Below, piece after piece: positions 1 through 8,747 of a stretch of DNA of 64,000 bases. A program made the position numbers and the translations under genes. The stretch is from NCBI GenBank assembly GCA_017302165.1, contig JAFLCW010000001.1:310001-374000 (forward strand), in the 5' to 3' direction. Position 1 is the first letter of the stretch; each line of letters starts with the position of its first letter. This stretch comes from Alphaproteobacteria bacterium (GTDB lineage Bacteria > Pseudomonadota > Alphaproteobacteria > Micavibrionales > Micavibrionaceae). The notes below the pieces were generated by a model, which ran no database searches, was not told the origin of the DNA, and saw nothing but the letters and a program-made list of their open reading frames with translations.

Positions 1-1
1 C

Positions 2-199
2 CTTAAAATTCCGGTCGCACTCTTGCAAGGCACCGCCGACCCGGATGTACCGTGGCAAACTGCCGGGCAGATCAAAAAGGCCCTTAAACACGCGGATTGC
101 CGCCTTTATATGATTGAAGAGGGGGATCATCGGCTCTCCCGGCCGGAAGATTTAGCCCTTCTGGGTGGGGTAATAGTTGAAATGCACGCCCGTTTCTGA
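2..199 (+). CDS. Alpha/beta hydrolase, C-terminal fragment
   Basis: Open frame entering from the left edge and ending in TGA; 65 residues are visible. The motif QGTADPDVPW followed by GDHRLSRPEDL is the usual end of an alpha/beta hydrolase: an acidic residue after the GTAD turn and a catalytic-type histidine in GDHRLS. This is typical of small serine hydrolases of the ABHD10/palmitoyl-thioesterase-like group. The nucleophile serine and the N-terminus lie outside the window, so substrate and true length cannot be given. It ends 22 bases before a tRNA gene. Confidence 0.7.
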   Translation, partial: LKIPVALLQGTADPDVPWQTAGQIKKALKHADCRLYMIEEGDHRLSRPEDLALLGGVIVEMHARF

Positions 200-221
200 T
201 AACTGACGGGTCACGTCAAAA

Positions 222-311
222 GGACAGGTGGCCGAGTGGCTTAAGGCGCACGCCTGGAAAGTGTGTATACGTTAACCCGTATCGGGGGTTCGAATCCCCC
301 CCTGTCCGCCA
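222..311 (+). tRNA. tRNA-Ser (anticodon GGA)
   Basis: A complete class II tRNA of 90 nt with encoded CCA. The acceptor stem GGACAGG (222-228) pairs with CCTGTCC (301-307), G308 is the discriminator base and CCA is at 309-311. The anticodon stem 249-253/261-265 encloses the loop CTGGAAA with anticodon GGA at 256-258. A long variable arm (GTATACGTTAACCCGTATC region) and the T-arm GGGGGTTCGAATCCCCC are clear. It reads UCC/UCU serine codons. An AT-rich gene pair follows it directly. Confidence 0.97.
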
Positions 312-556
312 TTTACCGCCATGACAACGCGTCGGCGCGCTATATCCCGCAAGTCCCGAAATAACTCGCCCGTCCAAACCGATTGATAACGTTTCGATTA
401 TTAGGTTTGCTCATTTTAACGAAGTTCTATCTTTCTTCCCTTTCCAACCCGTTTTAAGAACCATTCTTCAATGCTATAATCGGTTAGAGGTTGAAACTTC
501 TGAGAGAGTGATAAGCAAATTTAGATGCCTCAAGTACCCAAATTATGGAGACGCAA

Positions 557-928
557 ATGGGTTTATTTAATTTTTTCAAACGGTCTCCCAAAAGACTGGA
601 AAATATCACCGTATATTATCTAAGTGAAATTGTTGATGGAATGGCTTATTCATCCCCTCTTGGCTATATGCCTCGCTTTTCAGATGACTACGAAACATCT
701 ATTAAACAAAAACATCAGCCCAAGCCTGAATTTGGTAATTGTACCTACATCAATGAAATTTTAGACGGCAAAACTGTTATTTTGTTTTGGCAAAATGACA
801 GAATTGAAGCGATCAGTTTTTTAGCAGAAAAAGAGGCAAGGGCGTTATCAGAATTGAAATTATTCCCAGCCAAAGATTTGGCAATTTTAGATAAAGCTCT
901 AAAGCATTTTCCTCGTAAAAATTTCTAA
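557..928 (+). CDS. Small hypothetical protein of the AT-rich insert
   Basis: Predicted 123-residue protein with no domain I can name. An in-frame ATG lies at 545, but the GGAG at 547-550 sits 6 nt before the ATG at 557, so 557 is preferred and the product starts MGLFNFFKRSP. The sequence is mixed alpha/beta in character, rich in Lys and aromatic residues, without a signal peptide or membrane segment. Only 11 nt separate it from the HEPN-like gene downstream, so the two are probably co-transcribed and could form a two-component module. AT-rich codon use sets it apart from the rest of the window. Function unknown. Confidence 0.6.
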   Translation: MGLFNFFKRSPKRLENITVYYLSEIVDGMAYSSPLGYMPRFSDDYETSIKQKHQPKPEFGNCTYINEILDGKTVILFWQNDRIEAISFLAEKEARALSELKLFPAKDLAILDKALKHFPRKNF

Positions 929-939
929 AAATCTTACAA

Positions 940-1614
940 ATGTACACTGAACAATATAAAACATTTCAACAAAATGTGGTTTTTGCTGCTAGAACTTTCC
1001 ATTGCTATTTAATAATAGGTGAGAAAGCTGCTACCGATAAACAAGTTTATAATGCGCTAAATAATAATGCTCGTTTCTGGAGCGACTATAATTATATAGC
1101 GCTGCAAACTGTTATAATATTTCTAGGAAAAATATTTGATACAGATAATAACACCAGAAATATCACAAAGATGTTAAAGGCGGTAATAGATGATATTTCA
1201 TACTTTAATAAATTTAATTTAAAAGAGAGAAAGTTAAAACTGTCTGGTGAGTTTGAAGGTATAAATGAGTATATCAACAATGCTCATGAACTATCTCGTG
1301 AAGATATTAAAGAAATTAAACAGCGCGTAAAAAAAGCACGAGGCCAATGGAATAATGTTAAACCTTTGAGAGACAAGATTTACGCTCACAATCAAAACTT
1401 AAATGAAGAAGAGAGAGTGGAACTCTACAAAAAAGTAAAATACAGCGATTTAAAAGACATTTTGCAAATTTTATTAAATGTAGCTCACAGCCTTGAACAG
1501 GCAGAATTGAATGGCAGAAGACCTGACTTCAATTATAATTATGAAGGTCCAATCCGAGTTGCTGAAAAGGAAGTTGACAATCTTCTTATGCTCTTAATAA
1601 AAGGAATGGATTGA
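940..1614 (+). CDS. HEPN (AbiU2-like) domain protein
   Basis: Predicted 224-residue, mostly helical cytosolic protein. R144 and H150 in RDKIYAH form an R-x(5)-H motif within the R-x(4-6)-H pattern of HEPN ribonuclease folds, and the surrounding KPLRDKIYAHNQ resembles the HEPN_AbiU2 group found in abortive-infection proteins. Known HEPN proteins of this type are often RNases in toxin-antitoxin or phage-defence modules; whether this one cleaves RNA is inference. No good Shine-Dalgarno precedes the ATG, so translation may be coupled to the small gene ending 11 nt upstream. AT-rich like its partner, suggesting joint acquisition. Confidence 0.6.
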   Translation: MYTEQYKTFQQNVVFAARTFHCYLIIGEKAATDKQVYNALNNNARFWSDYNYIALQTVIIFLGKIFDTDNNTRNITKMLKAVIDDISYFNKFNLKERKLKLSGEFEGINEYINNAHELSREDIKEIKQRVKKARGQWNNVKPLRDKIYAHNQNLNEEERVELYKKVKYSDLKDILQILLNVAHSLEQAELNGRRPDFNYNYEGPIRVAEKEVDNLLMLLIKGMD

Positions 1615-1950
1615 TCTTTGGTTTCAAAAATCTGTTATTAAAGGAACGTGCCTTATCATTTAATAAGCCTGTTCCTAATTAAAAGATGGGTTTTTAAGTG
1701 TTTTAAAATAACATCCAAAATAGCCTTCTTCACCACCCTTGACTATTTTCCCGTTTCAGAACATTGGTGGTAACTGGGCGCTATCGCCCCGCCATTATAT
1801 AATTATCTAAACATCTACTTCTTTTCTTTTTAATCACGGCATACGCTTGTGTACCGCTCGCATATTCCTTTGACGCAAAGAGTGTTAGAATCATATCTGC
1901 ATACGTTCAAAGAATTCTTTCCGCCGACCCTCAGAACCAAGAGATATGCC
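1615..1950. other. Intergenic, no gene seen
   Basis: No supported gene. It holds an imperfect stem-loop at about 1641-1676 (AGGAAC and GTTCCT outer arms, CTTAT/ATAAG inner arms, an interior mismatch) just after the HEPN-like gene. This lacks a clean T-run, so a terminator role is uncertain. The open frame could be extended upstream to 1849, but the chemoreceptor start is better placed at 1951, leaving this as its leader. Confidence 0.4.
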
Positions 1951-4074
1951 ATGCGCCAAAACGGTCCCGTTACCCAACGCGAAGTATTTATGAAAGAGGG
2001 GTCTGCCATTGTCTCCCGTACCGATGACAAAGGTAAGATTCGATTTGTAAACGAAGATTTCGTCGAGATTTCAGGCTTTACGCGCGATGAATTGATCGGT
2101 CAGCCGCATAATCTTATTCGACATAGTGACATGCCCCCCGAAGCATTCGAAGATATGTGGCGGGATCTTAAAGCGGGCAAACCCTGGAGTGGCTATGTTA
2201 AAAACCGGGTAAAAAACGGCGATCACTACTGGGTCGAAGCCAACGCTATGCCCGTGATCGAAAAAGGGGTTCTCACAGGGTATATATCGATCCGTAATAA
2301 ACCTGATTCATCCATCACCAGAGCCGTGGGGGATATTTACAAAAAATTCCTGAGCGGAGACGCCAAAGGTTTATCGATCGAGCATGGCCGGGTTGTTGAA
2401 AAATCCCGAAAAGCACAAATCGACCGATGGTTTTCCATGATTAAAAATAAAATATTATGTGTGTCAGCAGTACTGTGCCTACTGGTGGCGATGATTGGCG
2501 GGGCGGCTATTTATTTCATTAATGATACCACTAATCAGTTAAGACAGATGTTTTATACCGAGATTATGCCGCTTAATAAACTCTCGGAAATAAGCCAGCT
2601 CATGTATGAGAACGCGCTTAACGTGATGATCATCAGCACGAATACTGAAAAATCAAATGAGCTAGAGGCCAAAATTCAAAAAAATGCGGAAAGTATCACC
2701 CAAGATTTTTCTGATCTTGAGGCCATGAATCTGACGGTAGAAGAAAAAGACCTCATTAAGACATTTCAAGAGCAACGAGATTTATTTCGCACACAGGCCA
2801 TCCAGCCGGCTTTGGCCATGGCAAAGGAAGGCCGTGCAGGCGAATCAGCACGTATTATATCCGAGTCTTATTCAGCATTTGATAAGGCCATGATAGCCAA
2901 TGGCCAGTTACTCAATTTACAAATGAAACAAGCGCAAAGTCGCTATGATCACGCCCGAAAACAGGCGATCATCGATCTTTGGATTTTTCTGGGTATTATC
3001 GCCTCTGGTATTGTGATTGCCTATTTATCGTCGCGTTACTTGGGCAAAACCTTCAATGAACGTCTCGACTATGTGGATACCCGTCTGAATTCAATCATGG
3101 GGGGGAATTATCTGACAGATATCCAGGTGACCGATAATGAAATGCAAAATACGCTCACAACAATCAAAGCGTTGCAGGCCAAATTATCGTATGGAGAGCT
3201 TGAGAAAAAAGAACTCGAGCGTCAGAAAAAAGAAATGCAGGCCAAAATGGCCGATGATTTTGAACAAAGTGTCAAAAGTATTGTCAATGTCGTGGCGTCT
3301 GCCGCGACTGAACTGGCGCAGACTGCCGAAAGTATGGTCAGCACGGCTCAGAATAGTGCCGAAAAAGCCTCTGACGCCAATGGCGAAGCCGCCAGTGCCA
3401 CAGCGAATGTTCAGTCCGTCGCGGCGGCATCCGAGGAATTGTCTTCTACTGTTCAGGAAATTGCTGAACAAATGCAGAAAACCAGAAACTTAGTCGATGA
3501 CTCGCTTGATAAAACTCAAAACGCTGACTTCATTGCGAATACGCTGAACGAGGCCACGAATAAAGTTGCTAGCGCAATGAATATGATTGCGGAAATTTCA
3601 GGTCAAATCAATTTACTATCTTTAAACGCCACAATTGAATCCGCGCGTGCTGGGGAAGCTGGCAAAGGTTTTGCTGTTGTCGCGGGTGAAGTTAAAAATC
3701 TGGCCAATCAAACGAATAAGACAACGGAAGAAATTCAGCTTGTGGTGGTTGAAATGCGTCAGGCCGCACAGAACATCATTGATGCGCTCAAGGAAGTAAA
3801 TTTGTCAGTCGGGTCGATTTCCAGTGCAACCAGCAATGTGGCCGCCGCCGTTGAGGAACAATCTGCGGCAACCAACGAAATCGCTCGTAATATGCAGACG
3901 GCTTCGTCTAATACTCAGTCGATTGCTGATAGCTTAAGGGATGTCGAAGCGGCGTCGGCACAGGCAGGTTTATCCTCTGAACAAATGCTGGTGGCATCAC
4001 GCGAGTTGTCTAAACAGGCTGTGGAGCTGAATTCTCAGGTAGACCACTTCCTTCAAAGAGTGCGGGCAGAGTAA
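1951..4074 (+). CDS. Methyl-accepting chemotaxis protein with N-terminal PAS
   Basis: Predicted 707-residue transducer. Residues about 10-110 are an Aer-like PAS domain ([20 protein letters not shown] is the hallmark strand), presumably binding a redox cofactor such as FAD or haem. Membrane helices at about 168-190 and 342-361 bracket a four-helix-bundle-like segment. The C-terminal half is the cytoplasmic signalling coiled coil, with the hairpin tip [20 protein letters not shown] at about 553-572 that contacts CheA/CheW. The longest frame begins at 1849, but the ATG at 1951 has AAGAG a few bases upstream and starts just before the PAS fold, so it is preferred. The layout suggests cytoplasmic PAS sensing coupled to an additional periplasmic region. 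The ligand is unknown. Confidence 0.92.
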   Translation: MRQNGPVTQREVFMKEGSAIVSRTDDKGKIRFVNEDFVEISGFTRDELIGQPHNLIRHSDMPPEAFEDMWRDLKAGKPWSGYVKNRVKNGDHYWVEANAMPVIEKGVLTGYISIRNKPDSSITRAVGDIYKKFLSGDAKGLSIEHGRVVEKSRKAQIDRWFSMIKNKILCVSAVLCLLVAMIGGAAIYFINDTTNQLRQMFYTEIMPLNKLSEISQLMYENALNVMIISTNTEKSNELEAKIQKNAESITQDFSDLEAMNLTVEEKDLIKTFQEQRDLFRTQAIQPALAMAKEGRAGESARIISESYSAFDKAMIANGQLLNLQMKQAQSRYDHARKQAIIDLWIFLGIIASGIVIAYLSSRYLGKTFNERLDYVDTRLNSIMGGNYLTDIQVTDNEMQNTLTTIKALQAKLSYGELEKKELERQKKEMQAKMADDFEQSVKSIVNVVASAATELAQTAESMVSTAQNSAEKASDANGEAASATANVQSVAAASEELSSTVQEIAEQMQKTRNLVDDSLDKTQNADFIANTLNEATNKVASAMNMIAEISGQINLLSLNATIESARAGEAGKGFAVVAGEVKNLANQTNKTTEEIQLVVVEMRQAAQNIIDALKEVNLSVGSISSATSNVAAAVEEQSAATNEIARNMQTASSNTQSIADSLRDVEAASAQAGLSSEQMLVASRELSKQAVELNSQVDHFLQRVRAE

Positions 4075-4091
4075 TATTCTTTTTATGGCTT

Positions 4092-5513
4092 GTGGCCGAA
4101 GTCGGAATATGCAAATTTAACAGGGTGTTATTTCATCCGCGCCGACGAAATTTTATAAAATTGATATGCTGCGGCGTGCCGCTGATGATGGGATATTTCT
4201 CGGCGAAAGTTTTTGCATCTCCTAAAAAGCATATGTCAGAAAAAAAGAAAAAAGTTCTTATTGTTGGTGCTGGCGTCGCTGGGCTTTCTTGCGCGTCCAT
4301 GCTCAGCGCGCAGGGTGTTGATGTCACGATCCTTGAAGCAAAACAGGATATTGGCGGCCGTATTTTGAGCCATCCCGATCCCCAAACACCGTTTGATATG
4401 GGGGCATCATGGGTACATGGTATTCATCAAAACCCGGTCGGTGATATTTTAAAAAAAGAAGGGGCGCGCCTGACACCCACCTATTTTGATGACCGTATTG
4501 TTTATGATTCTCAAGGGAAAGTGATCACGCTGGATCCCAGCCCTCTTTTTTATACCTATATTGAAAAACTTAAGCGCACGGAAAGTTCCGATTTATCCAT
4601 CCAGGATGCGTTATCTCGCTTCATTATTCAGCATAAACTATCAAAAGATCAGGCAGATAGCTTAGCGCACCGTCTCCGGGTAGATTTTGAAACAGAATAT
4701 GGTACAGATTTATCAAGTCTATCTGTTTTTCAATACGATGAAGATAAAGGTTTTTCAGGTGGTGATTTCTGGGTTCAACCCAGTTATCGGATATTGATAG
4801 ATACATTGGCAAAGGATCTGAAGATAATTCCCAATTCCCCCGTTGCGCGCATTGAACAGGGCTTAAATTATACGCGTGTTATCACGCAGGATAATAATAT
4901 ATATGAATCTGACGTCGTTGTCGTAACGGCTTCGTTAGGCGTTTTGAAATCAAATAAAATTATTTTTTCACCGGAACTATCTCTTGAGAAAAAATCAGCG
5001 ATACAAAAATTAGGTATGGGAAACCTACATAAAAGCTTTTTTATTTTTGATCAGCTGTTCTGGGACAATCATACAGCGATTAATCAGACGTTTTCACCAT
5101 TATGGGCCGAACTGATTAATGTTTCTTCGCTTTATGAACGTCCTGTATTGCTGGCTTTACACGCTGGTCATCAAGCCGAAGTCGTGCAGGCCATGTCTGA
5201 TTCAGAAAAAGCCCAGAGTCTTTATGCGGTTTTAAAAAAGATATATCCCAAAGCCTCGGCACCGCTTCATGTGGTTTCTTCTAATTGGCAGAATGATCCT
5301 TTCACGCACGGGAGCTATTCTTATGTACCTGTCGGTGAGAGTTACCAATTACACCAAACTTTGGGTCAACCTGAAGGCAGGATATTTTTTGCGGGGGAAC
5401 ACACGAACCCGCATTACCCGGCGACGGTTCACGGGGCGTATCTATCTGGCAGACGCGCCGCCCAGGAGATCCTTCGGGAGCCCCCGTTTATGCAGGGTGC
5501 GCTTAAATCTTAA
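4092..5513 (+). CDS. Tat-exported flavin amine oxidase
   Basis: Predicted 473-residue FAD-dependent amine oxidase. GAGVAG at 59-64 is the dinucleotide-binding turn, GGR at 88-90 follows as in this family, and RIFFAGEHTN at 430-439 is the C-terminal FAD-contact motif of monoamine/polyamine oxidases. Before the FAD fold lies RRRNFIK (17-23), a twin-arginine motif, then a hydrophobic stretch ending VFA, so the enzyme is predicted to be exported folded to the periplasm. This requires the GTG start at 4092 or another start upstream of the arginines; the internal ATG codons would remove the signal. The next gene makes homospermidine, so a polyamine substrate is likely but unproven. Confidence 0.85.
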   Translation: MAEVGICKFNRVLFHPRRRNFIKLICCGVPLMMGYFSAKVFASPKKHMSEKKKKVLIVGAGVAGLSCASMLSAQGVDVTILEAKQDIGGRILSHPDPQTPFDMGASWVHGIHQNPVGDILKKEGARLTPTYFDDRIVYDSQGKVITLDPSPLFYTYIEKLKRTESSDLSIQDALSRFIIQHKLSKDQADSLAHRLRVDFETEYGTDLSSLSVFQYDEDKGFSGGDFWVQPSYRILIDTLAKDLKIIPNSPVARIEQGLNYTRVITQDNNIYESDVVVVTASLGVLKSNKIIFSPELSLEKKSAIQKLGMGNLHKSFFIFDQLFWDNHTAINQTFSPLWAELINVSSLYERPVLLALHAGHQAEVVQAMSDSEKAQSLYAVLKKIYPKASAPLHVVSSNWQNDPFTHGSYSYVPVGESYQLHQTLGQPEGRIFFAGEHTNPHYPATVHGAYLSGRRAAQEILREPPFMQGALKS

Positions 5514-5606
5514 GCCGTGAAAAAAATGGGTTGACCCCCCCCTTAATACCGTGCATTCAGTTTGCTGATTATTTACCAGACACTTTGTGATGTAAGGAGA
5601 GACAAT

Positions 5607-7040
5607 ATGTCCAAAACCTACCCTGTTTATGGCCGTATCTCGGGCCCTATTGTGATGATTGGCTTTGGTTCCATTGGCCGGGGAACTCTGCCTTTGATCG
5701 AACGTCATTTTGACTATGATAAAACCCAGTTGACGGTCATTGAACCGGAGCCCACCTATGCCGAATTCCTGAAGGCGCGGGGAATTAACGTCATCCAAAA
5801 AGAATTGACGAAGGATAACTATCAGGACGTGCTCTCCAGTCTTTTCAAAGGTAAGCCGCAGGGATTTTGTGTCAATTTATCCGTAGATACCAGTTCGGTC
5901 GATCTGATGCGTTTTTGCCGGGAAATGAATACCTTATACATTGATACGGTAGTTGAACCGTGGCCAGGTTTTTATTTTGGTGGTTCCGTCCAGAATAATG
6001 CCCGAACCAACTATGCCTTGCGCGAGACTGTGTTGGCGGAACGCCGTAGATCCCCCGGCGGGACAACAGCGGTATCGTGTTGTGGGGCAAACCCCGGCAT
6101 GGTGTCATGGTTCGTGAAAGAAGCCTTGCTAACGATTGCTAAAGATACGGGGATTAATACACCTATGCCGACGTCAAAAGAAGGCTGGGCAAAGTTGATG
6201 CAAAAAGCGGGGGTCAAAGGTATCCATATCGCGGAGCGGGACACCCAGCGCAGTTCAGACCCCAAGCGTATTAATACGTTTGTAAATACATGGTCTGTCG
6301 AAGGTTTTGTTTCCGAAGGTTTTCAACCGGCCGAGCTGGGCTGGGGGACGCATGAAAAATGGATGCCGCCCGGTGCCCAAACGCAAAATGATCCCTCGGG
6401 ATGTCAGGCCGCCATATTTTTAAATCGTCCCGGGGCGGATACCCGGGTGCGGACATGGTGCCCAACGCCGGGGTCACAATATGGGTTCTTGGTGACCCAT
6501 AATGAATCAGTGTCGATTGCTGATTATTTTACGGTGGGCTCGGGGTTGACACCTGAATATCGCCCCACCTGCCACTATGCGTATCATCCTTGTAATGATG
6601 CTATTTTATCTTTCCACGAAGCGTTTGGCGCTGGCAAAGTGCAAGAGGAACACCGCATTCTCGATGAAAATGAAATCATCGACGGGATGGATGAACTGGG
6701 TGTCCTTTTATATGGGCACGCCAAAAACGCGTATTGGTTTGGCTCTCGTTTGACGATTGAACAAACCCGCGTACTGGCACCTTATCAAAATGCCACGGGA
6801 CTTCAGGTGACGTCGGCGGTGCTGGCTGGCATGGTCTGGGCGCTTGAAAATCCGAATGCCGGTATCGTCGAAGCCGATGATCTAGATCATGTTCGTTGTC
6901 TTGAGGTGCAAAAACCTTATCTCGGCAATGTCGAAGGGCATTACACAGATTGGACGCCGCTCTCGAATCGCTGGAATCTCTTTGACGAAGACATTGATCC
7001 TTCTGATCCTTGGCAATTTAAGAATGTTCTGGTGTCTTAA
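5607..7040 (+). CDS. hss: Homospermidine synthase
   Basis: Predicted 477-residue enzyme that makes sym-homospermidine from two putrescines (or putrescine and spermidine) using NAD as a hydride shuttle (EC 2.5.1.44). GFGSIG at 19-24 is the NAD-binding turn, and the whole protein matches the length and layout of bacterial homospermidine synthases, including the CGANPGMVSWFVK segment. The start at 5607 has a strong AAGGAG at 5594-5599; the frame stays open to 5562 but without a ribosome site. It is followed by a clear terminator. The upstream amine oxidase suggests a polyamine-handling pair, with synthesis in the cytosol and oxidation outside the inner membrane. Confidence 0.93.
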   Translation: MSKTYPVYGRISGPIVMIGFGSIGRGTLPLIERHFDYDKTQLTVIEPEPTYAEFLKARGINVIQKELTKDNYQDVLSSLFKGKPQGFCVNLSVDTSSVDLMRFCREMNTLYIDTVVEPWPGFYFGGSVQNNARTNYALRETVLAERRRSPGGTTAVSCCGANPGMVSWFVKEALLTIAKDTGINTPMPTSKEGWAKLMQKAGVKGIHIAERDTQRSSDPKRINTFVNTWSVEGFVSEGFQPAELGWGTHEKWMPPGAQTQNDPSGCQAAIFLNRPGADTRVRTWCPTPGSQYGFLVTHNESVSIADYFTVGSGLTPEYRPTCHYAYHPCNDAILSFHEAFGAGKVQEEHRILDENEIIDGMDELGVLLYGHAKNAYWFGSRLTIEQTRVLAPYQNATGLQVTSAVLAGMVWALENPNAGIVEADDLDHVRCLEVQKPYLGNVEGHYTDWTPLSNRWNLFDEDIDPSDPWQFKNVLVS

Positions 7041-7052
7041 TTACTCTTTTTT

Positions 7053-7078
7053 AAAACCGCCTTTTTAGGCGGTTTTTT
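7053..7078 (+). terminator. Rho-independent terminator after hss
   Basis: Nine-base perfect stem AAAACCGCC (7053-7061) with GGCGGTTTT (7068-7076), six-base loop and a following T-run. It ends the hss transcript and, being A-rich on the left arm, may also work for the convergent TauE/SafE gene. Confidence 0.9.
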
Positions 7079-7091
7079 AAAATCCGAAACT

Positions 7092-7850
7092 TCACCGGAG
7101 CAAATCAAGGGCAATGAGTGTCAGGATCACCTTCAGTCCTTTTTGAAAAGCGCGCTCAGGAATTTTTTGAAGAATATGGGTGCCGGTATACGTTCCGGCA
7201 AAACCCATCAAGATCATAAGAATAATCATGCCCATCCATTCTTTAAGGGATATGCCCAATGCCAGCAGGACAATAATTTTTAATCCATGCTGAAGGATCA
7301 GGCAGGCGGATTGTGTGCCGATCAACTGTTGTTTATCAAGCCCCTTGCGTTGAAGCACCGCATTGACCAAAGGCCCCATTGCGCCAAAGAACATCGCAAA
7401 AAAAGAAGCGGTTGCCCCCACCAACGGCATTCCCCAATGTTCAGCATAGGGCAGAGGTATTTTGGGTGCCCAGACAACCCATAATAAAAACCCGCCCAAC
7501 GCGGCCATCAAAATATCTTCGGGCAGCGAGACAAAAAGATATCCCCCCAGTACAGCCCCCAAGATACCGCCACCTGCAAATCCCCACACAATCGGCCAGC
7601 TTATGTGTGATTTCAGCAAAAACGCACGGCCGGAATTAGACCCCAACTGAACCAGCCCATGGACAGCAATTAAATGCGAGACGGGAATCATACTCGACAT
7701 GGCACCCATCATCGCAACGCCGCCTCCAATGCCAATGGATGCGGCTAATAAAGAGGTAAAAAAGCTAAAGCCAATGAGCAGGAGTGCCTGCCAGAGGGGA
7801 ATGGCCTGAGGGAATAAAAAGTCAGAAAGCGTTGAAAGAATATCGGCCAT
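7092..7850 (-). CDS. TauE/SafE family membrane exporter
   Basis: Predicted 252-residue integral membrane protein with about eight hydrophobic helices and the TauE/SafE pattern: an N-terminal glycine-rich first repeat (IGIGGGVAMMGAM) and a second repeat starting with a GAMGPLVNAVLQRKG turn. The family transports sulfite, sulfoacetate or other small organic anions across the inner membrane; the substrate here cannot be read from the sequence. It is a single-gene unit between two terminators, convergent with hss. Confidence 0.85.
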   Translation of the reverse strand: MADILSTLSDFLFPQAIPLWQALLLIGFSFFTSLLAASIGIGGGVAMMGAMSSMIPVSHLIAVHGLVQLGSNSGRAFLLKSHISWPIVWGFAGGGILGAVLGGYLFVSLPEDILMAALGGFLLWVVWAPKIPLPYAEHWGMPLVGATASFFAMFFGAMGPLVNAVLQRKGLDKQQLIGTQSACLILQHGLKIIVLLALGISLKEWMGMIILMILMGFAGTYTGTHILQKIPERAFQKGLKVILTLIALDLLR

Positions 7851-7867
7851 AGAGTGTGGGTCTATTT

Positions 7868-7899
7868 AAAAAAGGTCAGGCACAAGAATATGCCTGACC
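7868..7899 (-). terminator. Rho-independent terminator after SIMPL gene
   Basis: Perfect nine-base inverted repeat GGTCAGGCA (7874-7882) and TGCCTGACC (7891-7899) with an eight-base loop; read on the minus strand it is followed by six T. It closes the minus-strand SIMPL gene that stops at 7921 and separates it from the TauE/SafE gene. Confidence 0.88.
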
Positions 7900-7920
7900 A
7901 CGATTCATGAAAGAAGGAGA

Positions 7921-8685
7921 TTACGGCTTGAGCAGAGCGCGGGCACTGACCGTCAATGACAAGCTGGATTCCCCGGCGTCGGCCACAGGTGCCGCCATGG
8001 CATCAGCTTGAGCCGACATCATTACTTTTTCCATCCCGCTTCGGGCGTAGGGCATAGGGGGTGGATATCCGCCGCTGGTATCTAAATTCACATCTGTGAG
8101 TTCAAACCCTTTTTTACCCAGCGCATCCGAGGCTTTTTCTGCCTTGGCACGTAGTTTTTTTAAGGCAATCACCATCAGTTCATCCCGAACAGCTTCGGCT
8201 TTTTCGGGAGATAACGTATACATCAGATTACTCATGGCAAATCCCAATTCCTGAATTTGTCCTGTGAGTTCAAGCATAGACGCCGAGTCTTTTGATTCCA
8301 TGTCTAGTGTTTGGCTGGCGCGCCATGTTGTTTTTACTTTTCCGGTATATTGACCGGTTTTGGGATCCGGGATGGGTTGTTCGTTCTTATAAACGTTGTA
8401 ACCACCTGTGGACACTTTGACGCTATCGTATTTTTTCGACGCCTCGATGGCGGCCTTCATGGCCTTGTTCACGTCATCTTGTACTTTTTTGACATCCACA
8501 TCTTCTTTTTCAATGCGAAGCGATGCGATGAGTTGATCTTGTACCAGCTTACGTGTTTCAGTGGCCGATAAATTAATCAGTACATGGCCTTCGGGGGGGA
8601 GCATGAGAGGATTGTCTTTATCTGCGCGTGCAGGTGATGACAATGTCAAAAAGAGAAGAGCTGTTAAAAAAGAAAAACGTAACAT
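7921..8685 (-). CDS. SIMPL-domain (DUF541) periplasmic protein
   Basis: Predicted 254-residue exported protein. The N-terminus MLRFSFLTALLFLTLSSPARA is a signal peptide; the body carries the SIMPL/DUF541 fold with GHVLINLSATETRKL near the start and the ALSKLRAKAEKASD-like helix and PMPYARSGME segment typical of the family. A TTG at 8718 would lengthen it, but the ATG at 8685 with AAAGGA upstream puts the signal peptide at the true N-terminus. SIMPL proteins are secreted or periplasmic with poorly defined roles in stress tolerance. It is unlinked to the second SIMPL gene at 11246. A terminator follows. Confidence 0.82.
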   Translation of the reverse strand: MLRFSFLTALLFLTLSSPARADKDNPLMLPPEGHVLINLSATETRKLVQDQLIASLRIEKEDVDVKKVQDDVNKAMKAAIEASKKYDSVKVSTGGYNVYKNEQPIPDPKTGQYTGKVKTTWRASQTLDMESKDSASMLELTGQIQELGFAMSNLMYTLSPEKAEAVRDELMVIALKKLRAKAEKASDALGKKGFELTDVNLDTSGGYPPPMPYARSGMEKVMMSAQADAMAAPVADAGESSLSLTVSARALLKP

Positions 8686-8747
8686 CGCGCATATGTCCTT
8701 TCGCTTAAGGGAAAACAATCAACGGGAACAGGTATTTTCTAGCATAC

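Larger units (their letters stand above)
312..1830. other. AT-rich insert downstream of tRNA-Ser
   Basis: The stretch between the tRNA-Ser gene and the chemoreceptor is visibly richer in A and T than the flanking genes and carries two plus-strand genes unlike their neighbours in codon use. Position next to a tRNA 3' end, foreign composition and a HEPN/AbiU2-like gene fit a small acquired defence-type cassette. I see no integrase, and only an 8-bp match (CCGCCATT at 306-313 and 1789-1796) between the tRNA end and the far side, too short to call an attachment site. Confidence 0.45.

Noticed and set aside
1641..1676. Stem-loop after the HEPN-like gene as terminator
   Set aside because: Imperfect stem with interior mismatch and no clean T-run; kept only as a note in the intergenic entry.
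306..1796. Possible att repeat: CCGCCATT at 306-313 and 1789-1796
   Set aside because: Only 8 bp long and no integrase gene nearby; expected by chance.
1849..1950. Upstream extension of the chemoreceptor gene
   Set aside because: The extra 34 residues match no PAS extension and lack a ribosome site; the ATG at 1951 is better.
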